Under the pieces are notes generated by a model. It was not told the DNA's origin. It saw only the letters and a list, made by a program, of their open reading frames with translations, and ran no database searches. The position numbers and the translations under genes are program-made. DNA of 64,000 nt from NCBI GenBank assembly GCA_023213315.1, contig JAKCPI010016871.1, positions 1 to 64,000 on the forward strand. Reading direction: 5' to 3'. Positions 56,301 to 64,000 of this stretch are shown one piece after another (position 1 is the first letter of the stretch; the number at the start of each line of letters is the position of its first letter). This DNA is from Euborellia annulipes. Its lineage: Eukaryota; Arthropoda; Insecta; Dermaptera; Anisolabididae.

Positions 56301-56831
56301 TGGAAGTTGTTAAGTTCTTATTGGCCAATGGAGCTGATGTTAATTGTAAGGGTAACGACAACTTCACTCCTCTTCATTGGGCTTCTAGCAATGGCCATTT
56401 GGAAGTTGTTAAGTTCTTATTGGCCAATGGAGCTGATGTTAATTGTAAGGATAACGACAACTTCACTCCTCTTCATGGGGCTGCTATCAATGGCCATTTG
56501 GAAGTTGTTAAGTTCTTATTGGCCAATGGAGCTGATGTTAATTGTAAGGATAAGGACAACTTCACTCCTCTTCATTCGGCTTCTATCAATGGCCATTTGG
56601 AAGTTGTTAAGTTCTTATTGGCCAATGGAGCTGATGTTAATTGTAAGGGTAACGACAACTTCACTCCTCTTCATCGGGCTGCTGAGAAATGGCCATTTGG
56701 AAGTTGCCCGTGTTCTCATTTCTTCAGGTGCTAATCACAAAACAAGGAATTTGCAAGGATATAGTCCACTCGATTTAGCCCGTCAGAACAAGCACTCTGC
56801 TCTTGAACAATATTTAAAATCGTTACCTTAA
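43986..56831 (+). CDS. Ankyrin-repeat gene B, multi-exon
   Basis: Exons, all phase 0: 43986-44024, 44096-44137, 44214-44276, a second set (about 47214-47246, 47318-47359, 47436-47498), 47648-47713, and the large exon 54724-56831. The product would have a short acidic/basic coiled-coil N terminus and about 20 ankyrin repeats ending SALEQYLKSLP. Its role is unknown; ankyrin stacks are protein-binding, and there is no signal peptide or membrane segment. Two single-base insertions in the large exon (about 56085 and 56690) break the frame as read. They may be sequencing errors, because the C terminus is intact in the third frame. Confidence 0.65.
44096..44137 (+). CDS. Ankyrin gene B exon 2
   Basis: TTTCAG acceptor, QMIKEECLNQSPQI, GTAAGT donor, phase 0. 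Confidence 0.7.
44214..44276 (+). CDS. Ankyrin gene B exon 3 (coiled coil)
   Basis: QTELQEEINRLKAEIEMSKE plus Gln, GTAAGT donor, phase 0; heptad-like spacing of Leu and Ile. Confidence 0.75.
44987..45029 (-). ncRNA. Hammerhead-ribozyme-like motif (left arm)
   Basis: Minus strand, same sequence as 45237-45279: CCG, CTGATGA, extra A, GAAG...CTTC, GAA, ATAT, T, CGG. Confidence 0.55.
45237..45279 (+). ncRNA. Hammerhead-ribozyme-like motif (right arm)
   Basis: Stem I CCG/CGG (3 bp, weak), core CTGATGA, extra A, stem II GAAG-t-GC/GC-CTTC, GAA, self-complementary ATAT, T at the cleavage position. Confidence 0.55.
45578..46050. mobile_element. hAT-type MITE, 473 bp, TSD GACATCAY
   Basis: The ends CAGGGCCGTAACTAG and the inverted CTAGTTTACGTCCCTG are flanked by gacatcat (45570-45577) and gacatcac (46051-46058). 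Shared with unit C (62609-63062). Confidence 0.7.
46223..46577. mobile_element. MITE with ends CAGGGCCGTGTCTAGG / GCACGGCCCTG
   Basis: Present in unit B and absent at the corresponding place in unit C (cccataattatacctcttaa near 63220). The flanking aattatacc / gattatacc suggests an ATTATACC target. No genuine coding; frames through it are low complexity. Confidence 0.65.
47214..47246 (+). pseudogene. Ankyrin gene B exon 1', lacking its start codon
   Basis: Reads KLFQSFYKELR before GTAAGA, but the ATGGAG of exon 1 is replaced by the end of the TTAGCACGG element. There is no clear acceptor. Confidence 0.5.
47318..47359 (+). CDS. Ankyrin gene B exon 2' (duplicate)
   Basis: QMIKEECLNQSQQI between TTTCAG and GTAAGT, phase 0. 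If both copies are spliced in, the N-terminal segment is duplicated in frame. Confidence 0.6.
47436..47498 (+). CDS. Ankyrin gene B exon 3' (duplicate coiled coil)
   Basis: Same 21 residues as 44214-44276, with TTAATAG acceptor and GTAAGT donor. Confidence 0.65.
47648..47713 (+). CDS. Ankyrin gene B exon 4
   Basis: ATTTTTCAG acceptor, MNQLLENIPNLIKKELADKN then IL, donor GTAAGC, phase 0. Not found in unit A. It could also supply an alternative start Met. Confidence 0.65.
47862..48115. mobile_element. Head-to-head palindromic element with decayed hammerhead cores
   Basis: The arms gctctcaattccctttgaat and its inverse run to about 47990 and 48115. Each has GGGC...GCCC stem II and GAA-ACGT-C, but the core reads CTAAGGA (48057-48063), so an essential G is lost. 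It lies in the intron after exon 4. Confidence 0.55.
48187..48363 (-). repeat. Inverted partner of 53840-54005
   Basis: taatggatagcaggttcttc and accatcatctgtattacaac are the reverse complement of the block upstream of ankyrin exon B. It includes a decayed hammerhead-like motif (48313-48350). Confidence 0.6.
49212..49372 (+). mobile_element. tRNA-derived SINE (head-truncated)
   Basis: B-box remnant ggggattcggatccc, body, and tggcctaagttgccgaaaag. Confidence 0.65.
49380..49700 (+). mobile_element. Second Helentron-like family with GT microsatellite
   Basis: gtgtgtgtgtgaacacgatt, then ccaaagcagctagatagatg and aaatttggtatatgctcct. This is the same layout as the main family but a different sequence. 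Confidence 0.4.
49957..50430. other. No gene; fragments shared with unit A
   Basis: ttatactctacactgtatag and aactggatcttgacgtagtt match 29950-30070 in unit A. Confidence 0.35.
50434..50635 (-). mobile_element. tRNA-derived SINE (head-truncated)
   Basis: tctcattcactctcacattc, gccgataaccg-type body, ending gactgcctggga as in unit A. Confidence 0.65.
50636..52532. repeat. TGACAATTTGTC-rich element hosting a Helentron-like insertion
   Basis: The interior repeats tgacaatttgtc words. The right end gaaataggtccc is the inverse of gggacctatttcataaagct at 30682 in unit A, so this is one DNA element with GGGACCTATTTCATAAAG ends. A palindrome (tagaccacatttttgtatta) spans about 51522-51607. Confidence 0.5.
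51779..52455 (-). mobile_element. Helentron-like element, most complete copy (677 bp)
   Basis: It starts with a near-perfect palindrome (tctggtgtgactggcgcact...cttgtcacaccagattttt). The body follows, then CA and GACA microsatellites at 52263-52308 and gacatcgaatttttgacatg. It ends ctttctctctatatatatat...ggtaagagaaagtaaaa. ggtaagagaaagt also occurs inverted in the first palindrome. Confidence 0.65.
52533..52758 (+). mobile_element. tRNA-derived SINE (head-truncated, poly-A)
   Basis: cccaggcagtccgatgattt to the poly-A tail at 52734-52758, equivalent in position to the full SINE of unit A. Confidence 0.65.
53321..53618 (-). mobile_element. tRNA-derived SINE, full length, unit B only
   Basis: Long poly-T, 3' region, body, and tRNA head (cgaacccgcgacgtttggta, ctacctactacgccaaactc). 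AAGAGGTT lies at 53313-53320 and 53619-53626. Unit A has the empty site near 31950 (tagaagaggttggat). Confidence 0.8.
54724..56831 (+). CDS. Ankyrin gene B main exon, about 20 repeats
   Basis: Acceptor TTTTTTTAG, then TPLPVSQETPKTNFEVTYCN, five diverged repeats as in gene A, and about 14 near-identical 99-bp units (TPLHRAAINGHLEVVKFLLA, NGADVNCKGNDNF). The last unit GHLEVARVLISSGANHKTRN is followed by a C-terminal cap SPLDLARQNKHSALEQYLKS. The frame slips by +1 at 56083-56090 (cattcgggcttct for cattcggcttct) and at 56688-56693 (gagaaatggcc). There is no higher-order block structure here, unlike gene A. Confidence 0.7.
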
Positions 56832-56980
56832 AGCGAATATTCGCAACTTGTTCTTCCTTTATTTCTTCACAAAATTTATATTAAATTTCACAAATCATTT
56901 TGCTGATGCTAAGGGCAACATTCGGATGGAAAAAGAGTGGCTCACAACTCACAATTTACAAACAAATAACTGAAAGGAAG

Positions 56981-56986
56981 AATAAA
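56981..56986 (+). terminator. Candidate polyadenylation signal AATAAA, gene B
   Basis: AATAAA about 150 bp after the stop; the same position and context as in unit A. Confidence 0.5.
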
Positions 56987-57436
56987 ATAACCATCCTTTA
57001 ATTGAGCCCCTCATTTTATTTATAACTTTTTGAATCGCCTGGTCACCTTCGGTACAAAATACAATTTGATTGGAGGAGTTGTGTCAACATCATCATGAGG
57101 GAGCATTTTGCATGGGTTCCATATTTTATACTAACGAAGACCAAGCGATTCCAATATTTACAGACCCTTCACAGAAATGAAAGTGAGGACACCCTTCCAT
57201 CAACTCCGTTGGAGATACCAAAGTTAATTAACATAATCACTTTAATTAAAAATATAAATAATTGTAACGTTCTCTTTAAATAATAAATATTTTTATATCT
57301 ATACATATTATTATTTATTTATATTTAATTCCTTGTCCTCCAGAAAGTAAGAGTAAAAAACTTTTCCGAGTGTGTATTAATTAGTTAATGAAGTCTCTGT
57401 TAAATTGCTTTGTTTTTTGTAGTGCAGAAACTCTCT

Positions 57437-58430
57437 TCATTTTTACTTTCTCTTACCTCTATATATATGTTAATATATATAGAGAGAGAAAGTATTGGAT
57501 TCATGTCAAAAATTCGATGTCGAGATTTTGATGGAGATAGGCCTGTCTGTCTGTCTGTGAACAAAATATCTCAAGAACGAAAAGAGCTATGAGGTTGAAA
57601 TTTTATCATCAAATGATTAATAATTGCTGATCATATAACATGTCGCTTCCAAGCGTTTTAATTGTAAGAGCCGTAATGTGGTGAATGAGGTGAAATCCAC
57701 TGAAGAAGGAGTGCCGTTAGGTCTCCGAAATATCTGGAAATATTGCCTTACTAACGAATTAAAAACAATTGCTGAAAATATATATAGCGTTTTCTTTCTC
57801 TTTAATAGTTGAAATTTTATATTTAAGTTAGGCGTGACACGAAGCTTTTGAACAAAATTGGCCAAAGAGTACTACTACTTTACTGATGCACTTTTTCAGT
57901 TTTTCTTTTTCGATTTTCTTAAAATTCGCTCCAACGATTTTGATTAAAATTTAAAAATCAATTATTTTTTAGATGCTCTATAAAATGTATATTTTACTTT
58001 TGTCGGGAGTTACTGTGACATCCCGTCCTGTGGAAGGGACGTAAAGAAGGTTCCCTCTCAGTGATGCATTCTTCGAAAGGAGTAGGCTACACGCCGCTGC
58101 TGAGGGAGTCCCTCCTCAAACTAGGACATCCTCCATAGCATAGAAGAGGTTGGATGTAAGGATCCGGTTGGAACCAGAAATAAGAAATAGAGACGAAAGT
58201 AGGAGGAGGAGTTAGAGATCGGAAATGATGTAACTTCACGGGGTGCCGGTTGGGTTCGAGGTGTGTGTCTTCGTACTCGAAAGCACCTCGGGTAAATAAA
58301 CGGGGAATAATAATAATAATAATAATAATTTTGTCATTGAAAACTTCTGAAGATTACTTTACTCTTGTATTTCATAGGAAAGATAGGACAAATTGTTGCC
58401 ATGGTAACAAAATATAAATATTTTAAACCG
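57437..58430 (+). mobile_element. Helentron-like element in pieces (unit B)
   Basis: Homologous to 38252-40850 but without the hAT element. It is interrupted by the 201-bp hammerhead element (about 57595-57796) and R2 (58007-58330). Confidence 0.6.
57696..57738 (+). ncRNA. Hammerhead-ribozyme-like motif (unit B copy)
   Basis: Identical to 38548-38590: TCCA, CTGAAGA, A, GGAG...CTCC, GAA, ATAT, C, TGGA. Confidence 0.55.
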
Positions 58431-58714
58431 AAAACTAGACAAGACTATTGTATCTTCCTTTAAGTTCGAGATTGCTTGTCGATTTTCGGAGCAGATGGTA
58501 CGCTGTAGGGGGTAATAAAAGACAAAATTTTTGGTTTGGCTTTTATTCGGGAAACTTAATTTTGTCCGACCAATTTGTGCACTAGTAAATTGGTTTCGGT
58601 TTCGAAGGAAAACATTTTCAAGGCCTGAACAAATTGTATTTTCATTTTCAGGCCTTGAAAATGGTTTCCTTCGAAACCGAAACAAATCTAGCACAGTACA
58701 AAACTTTCGGTTAA

Positions 58715-59180
58715 ATCAATCCCAATTTCCGAGACCCAACTGCCTTTCAACAGTTTCTAAAATCTCCAAGTCCTCAGGAACTCGAAAATCTGAATAAGTT
58801 CATCATTGCAGCTCAAATAATACTCTAAAACAACAGAATTTAGATCATTTTAGTTATCATGTTATTTTCGACTAATTTTCTTATAATGTATAATTTGTAT
58901 TATGTTGGTTTTAGTACATTTATGGTTTATAAGCGTTTTCATTTTAAAAATTTTTTGTTGTAAAATGTTGTTGATATAATGTATTTTTGATAACTATGTT
59001 TTATATAAGGTATTTTTTGTAAAGAGTTTTTTTTTACATAATCTATGTTTTGTAATGTACGTATTTTTTAGAGATTGTACTTTTTATAAAGTATTGTATT
59101 TTTTATAAAATATTGTATACAGAAGTCTGGCTGGATGGCGAAGGCCGCAAGCCAAAAAATAAAGAAAAAAAAAAAAAAAA
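58715..59180 (+). mobile_element. 5'-truncated LINE 3' end with poly-A, TSD AAACTTTCGGTTAA
   Basis: A 14-bp duplication lies at 58701-58714 and 59181-59194. It begins inside the end of an ORF (58715-58828) reading INPNFRDPTAFQQFLKSPSP, then QELENLNKFIIAAQIIL and a stop, which looks like the C terminus of a non-LTR reverse transcriptase ORF. A 3' UTR and poly-A (59163-59180) follow. Unit A has the empty site near 41505. Confidence 0.75.
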
Positions 59181-59244
59181 AAACTTTCGGTTAACGAAGG
59201 TAAGAGAAAGTTGTGTTCTGTGCGCCAGTCACACCAGATTTTTA

Positions 59245-61117
59245 TTCTTTTAGTAAAATATACGACATCCCATCATTTTATTTAAAAACGAAGTAGATAT
59301 ATTTATTATTTTTATTTTGATTCAACTTCTTTTAACAATAAAGTGATGAGATGTGATATACGTATTTTACAATATGCAAAAGGTTAGGTCCTCTGGCATC
59401 TGAGGCAGCCACTTGCTTTTCTTTTGCAGCCTTCGAGTATAGGTATATTAGGGGTATGACTTTTCGAGTTTTTTTTTTTTTTTAAGATTTCCTGTATCAC
59501 GACCAGGGGGGGGGGCTGAGGGGGCGACGGCCCCGGGCGCAATAAAGATAGGGGCGCTGGCAGCGTTCACATTTTTACAAAAAAAAAGTGTATTATTCAT
59601 AATAATGATTGTAATGAAGACAAAAAATAAAAAACTTATCCAAAAAAAAAAAAATATTAAATTTTTTTCTTTTTTGTTATGGCAACATCGCCCGATCTAG
59701 GGGGGGGTGGCGTTGGAATCGGTCCAGGGGAGCCTGAATTTGGGAAAAGACGGCACTAACATGCATAAATTGGCGATTACGAAATTCTTTTATATTAATT
59801 CCGGGGATCCGCGTAAATATCCCCCCTGACCCAATGCCTGGGGGGGGGGGAGGCGCGGTTGACCAAAGGGCGCTGCACCCCGGGAGCATAAATATATAAA
59901 GGCGCAGTTTTAGAGATATAGAGAAAAATAAATTTTAATGGAAAATTTGCTTTAAAGTTTTTCTAATGAATTTTTCAAATTTTCTTAAGACTCCACCCCT
60001 TAATAATATGTAGATAGTTAAAACACAGAATATTCCAGTTTCAGTAAAATCGGAGGTGATTTAGACGTGCCTCAAACGGCATAAAGTTTAAAAAAATCGA
60101 ATTTTTACAGTTTTTTTTAAACTTTGGACATTCCTAATAAAATCTTCTGAATCCTGAATGAAAAAATATATATTTACGATATTTTCTAGTTCTTTGGGTT
60201 TCCAAAAATCATTCATTCTTGAAAATATATAAACAAAACAGTTATCAAAGTCAGGATTCAGCGCTATCATATATCTAACTTGTAAATACCGTAGAGCTTA
60301 ACTTCTAATTGCTCGCCTTCGGCAAAATTCCCTCTCTGACTCAACTTCCTTTTATTCTGACCAATCAGCGCCCTGATCGTCACATACACACAGCGGCAGG
60401 AAGTCAGTGGCTAGCGCTTTTAAAGAACTTCAGAATATCGTTATCGAATATTTTTGCATTCAGGGATGGGAAAAAATTTTTTAGGGGGGTCCAAAGTTAA
60501 AATAAAGGGTCGGACTAAGCCGAGCGCACAACTTTGCCCACCCACCCATTATTCAAAGAAATAACGCAACGCTTTTGTTTATTTATTTTGATTTTGCTCT
60601 GTTGCTATGCACAATTTTCGAATTTAAATGACTTTTTAACAAATTAGAGGTATTAATATTATATATCATTTTACTCGGGAGAAAGTCTAGTTTCTGAATA
60701 TATAAGAAAAATTATAGGTTATGTAAGAAAAAAATATTGGCCCCCCTCTAGAGCGCCCCCTAATGGTCCGATGTTTACCAAAAGCTTTTCAGTTCTTGAC
60801 CCTTACCTTTAGTTTATGTGTGCAAAATTTCAAAACAAATAGTTTTTGAGATTTCGTCGACGAAAAAAATTACCACAGACATACACACACACACACACAC
60901 ACAGACATCATTCCAAAAACTACTTAAATGGATTCAGGGGACCTCAAAACGCATTTTGGCAGCTTCAGAAAAATTTTGTTTTTTTTTTACGATTACATTA
61001 ACTCTACCTGCCCAACCTACGGTTTATGGGCAAAGTTAAAAATATGACTCATTCTACATAGTCATAAATGATTTTTTTTTTTTCATTTCTCGTCGACTTT
61101 GCGCATGCGCTTGCGAG
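59245..61117. other. Spacer between units B and C, repeats only
   Basis: It contains sequence shared with 43.3-43.6 kb, a G-rich MITE-like block (59696-59885), a clustered-hairpin repeat near 60.3 kb and a third Helentron-like family with CA microsatellite (60775-60990). No gene. Confidence 0.35.
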
Positions 61118-61508
61118 TTTTATACATTTTATACAGTTTTATCCTTTATTTTTGTATAAAACTGCAAAATCATGTATAAAAAAGTCAACTCTGGCTAGTA
61201 GTAAAAATGAAATTAAATCTAGCGCCGACGACTCCACTAACGCTCTCTATTGCTTCAGAAAAGAATTACATTTTCTACTCCCTGGCCACAGGCATTTTCC
61301 ATCTCTCTCTTTCTCTCTCTCTGGGTTATTCACACAAATATTCCTGATTCTCCCTTTTTATTATCTCATTTTGTTTTTTATAATTCATAGATCAACGTTT
61401 TATTTAATTTGTCATCCATCATCGTTTTCTTAATTATTTAAAGAAGAGAAGAGAATACGTATCTAGAAATTGACTTTGAATATAAAGTTTATATTTAAAT
61501 TCTTAAAA

Positions 61509-64000
61509 ATGGAGAAATTATTCCAATCTTTTTATAAAGAACTGAGGGTAAGATATAATAATAAAATAAATTTTAAAACTTAATTTTCTTTAATTCCTTT
61601 TCTTTGTTTTAATTTCAGCAAATGATAAAAGAAGAATGTCTCAATCAGAGTCAACAAATCGTAAGTGTTTTTTGTTTAATATTTATTTAGATTCTTATTC
61701 AATTGAAATTTATTCTCTTGTTTATTTTATTAATAGCAAACTGAATTGCAAGAAGAAATTAATAGATTAAAAGCAGAAATTGAAATGTCCAAAGAGCAAG
61801 TAAGTAGAGAATTCCTTCATTTTATAGCAAGTCGTAGCACCTGTTGCACTCGGAATTCTTTTTAGCACGGTGAAGCTAACAGAATTAAATGCTGATTCGA
61901 AATAAATAATTAAAATTAAGATAAAACTAGTGAATAAAAATGAAATATAGATATATATCCTAATAAAAATAAATAACCCCTAAACTAGGCGAGGTGCCCC
62001 AACAAAAAAATTACCGTTAATTAGAGAATTTCCTGCTGCATGCTCTCATATAGTATAATTATTAAGCGGCTATTGATAAATAAATTATTTTGAAAATATT
62101 CTTTAAAATGTGTTTCTTATATGTGTGGGTGGGGACCTGGTTTTCAAATCTCGGTCCCCACCCCCCTTCTCAGAAATTCTGAAAATATATTATAACTGGT
62201 CAACAATTTTTGTGTGGAGGGGTTATGAATTTTTCTCAAATTTACATATCTTGTAGTGACTTAAAAAAATTTGGTGCTACACAGCCGGTATCTTTTTAAC
62301 GTGACAACGTCTTTTGCTTGACTTCAAACTGTTATTACTTTCTATTACCTATATTGAAATATATATAGGGAGAGTATTGTTTTTTTTTTTTACTAACAAG
62401 TAAGTTAGTACTTTGTTCCCATTAACAAACTTGTTCATACATTTTCATAGTAACAATATATGACAGATGTGACCAAACTTTAAACCATTAAGGGCGACTT
62501 TGGCTTAAAAAATGAGGTTTTTCGAGAAAAAAATAGATTTTGGAGTTAATTACTCGAGATTTTTTTATTTATTCTATTAGTTTTTCTTCCTGTACAAAAT
62601 GACATCATCAGGGCCTGTGCAAAAATTCCTTTATGGCCCCCCGCAAACCCCCGATGCGGTGGGACCCGGTCAAGTGTATCAGAAAAATTTAAAATATTTC
62701 CTTTTCCTAAATCAGAGATCATGAAAAAGTTTAGTTTTATTATTATAAATTTAAAATCTATAAAAAAATTAAATATTTTAAAATAATTTTTCTTTTATTT
62801 GATGAATTATTTAAAACTATATATTAAATAAAAGATTTATATTAAATATTATATACAATGTACAATTTCAGGGTTATTTTAAATAAAATTAGTTTATTTT
62901 ATATAGACCTAAGATTTATATTTTTATTTTTTTAAATCTCGAATAATATTTTTGCAAAACATATTTGTAAAGGAAATTCCATTAGCAATTTCTTTTTAGG
63001 GCCCCCTAGATCTCTGGGCCCTGTGGGGGTGCACCTGTTGCACCTGCCTAGTTACGGCCCTGGACATCACATTTAGTCTGATCTGATTAGCTGTTTGGAA
63101 TCTACATGGCTTAACCTTTCAAATTAGAATTTACCGCAGGGCGGTAAAATGAAATGAGAGGAAAAAAATAAATGGTGAAATCTTTAGCTGAAAAAGCATT
63201 CTTTCTAACCGTATATTACCCATAATTATACCTCTTAAGACAGAGGAGTTATTCAAGCCGATAAAGTTTTTCGTGCATGCCCCCTAACCGGCCACTATAG
63301 ACACATGATTTGTAAGACCTTGTCAAGTCAAAATTTTTTAAGAAAGGGTATTATACTATATTTTTTCAAAAATCTCAAAATGTTGGCTGTTTTATATCTC
63401 CCGGAACGAAATCCTCTGAAACCAGCATTATTTCATTCATCTTATTCCGGTTTGTTGCTTCTCATGTGAACGAGTACACCTTACTTTTTATGATTTCTTG
63501 CATTCAGATAAAATAAAAACTCTTAGCATGGTTCAGAATAGAAAAGAAGAAGCCGGGACCTTCTGTTAAAAGTACTCAGGTGTTCTAGAACCAAAGCTAT
63601 GCCAGTTTTAATATCATTAAAAATTCGTGAAAGCTTTTTATATCCGATTTTGAAAGCATCCTCATAATTTCTATATTTTATTTTTATTCACTGGTTTTAT
63701 CTTAATTTTAATTATATATTTCGAATCAGCATTTAATTCTGTATTTGTATGCAAATTTTCATCTCTAGACATCCACTAATTTAGGAGATATCAATTAATC
63801 TGTAAAAAATAATATTTTAACAGCCAACACTAAGTGGCCGTTAGCTTCACCGTGCTAAAATTATTCCAATCATTTTATAAAGAACTGAGGGTAAGATATA
63901 ATAATAAAATAAATTTTAAAACTTAATTTTCTTTAATTCCTTTTCTTTGTTTTAATTTCAGCAAATGATAAAAGAAGAATGTCTCAATCAGAGTCAACAA
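61509..64000 (+). CDS. Ankyrin gene C, 5' exons only (runs off the window)
   Basis: Exons 61509-61547 (MEKLFQSFYKELR), 61619-61660, 61737-61799, a start-less duplicate exon 1'' ending at 63890, and the beginning of exon 2'' from 63962. Layout and sequence follow unit B, including the TTAGCACGG element between the two exon sets (61862-63859). The ankyrin exon would lie beyond the window. Confidence 0.65.
61862..63859. mobile_element. Composite TTAGCACGGTGAAGC element, unit C
   Basis: Left end ttagcacggtgaagctaaca and the inverted right end ttagcttcaccgtgctaa. It contains the TTAACGTGACAACGTC element (62292-63333) and a hAT-type MITE (62609-63062) but not the hammerhead element of unit B. Confidence 0.55.

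Overview
The window is AT-rich nuclear DNA from an animal, most likely an arthropod. It has GT-AG introns, long homopolymers and microsatellites, a spliced seven-transmembrane receptor, spliced ankyrin-repeat genes and a very high transposon load. Transposon types are a P element with a THAP exon, a Transib-like element, Harbinger- and hAT-type MITEs, Helentron-like elements with a GTCT microsatellite, tRNA-derived SINEs and hammerhead-bearing retroelements of Penelope/retrozyme type. The species cannot be fixed from the sequence.

Layout. (1) 3.45-16.6 kb, minus strand: a complete six-exon class A GPCR gene (329 residues; every intron phase agrees), assembled here from short exons separated by introns of 63 bp to 4.4 kb. 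The introns are packed with mobile elements. (2) 16.6-27.5 kb: no host gene seen. It holds SINEs, Helentron-like copies, two Harbinger-type elements inserted into SINEs, a 2.6 kb inverted structure with long hairpins, and a Transib-like element whose ends are CACAGTG flanked by CGTCG. (3) 27.5-64 kb, plus strand: three tandem, diverged copies (units A, B, C) of an ankyrin-repeat gene with its flanking repeats. Unit A has an array of about 45 repeats of 99 bp but has lost the first coding exons and is broken by five frameshifts at one recurrent seam. Unit B has the fullest 5' end (short coiled-coil exons, partly duplicated) and about 20 repeats, with two single-base insertions. Unit C enters at 61.1 kb and runs off the window.

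Because units A, B and C are copies, each serves as the empty-site control for insertions in another. This dates as post-duplication a P element, several hAT elements, a SINE, a 3' LINE fragment and a hammerhead-bearing element.

The most unusual signal is a set of short retroelements built as head-to-head inverted repeats. Each arm carries a hammerhead-ribozyme-like motif: CTGANGA, one extra base, stem II, GAA, then a self-complementary ACGT or ATAT, with a matching stem I. Three have 11-14 bp target duplications and one has a clear empty site. All functional statements are inferences from sequence read by eye.
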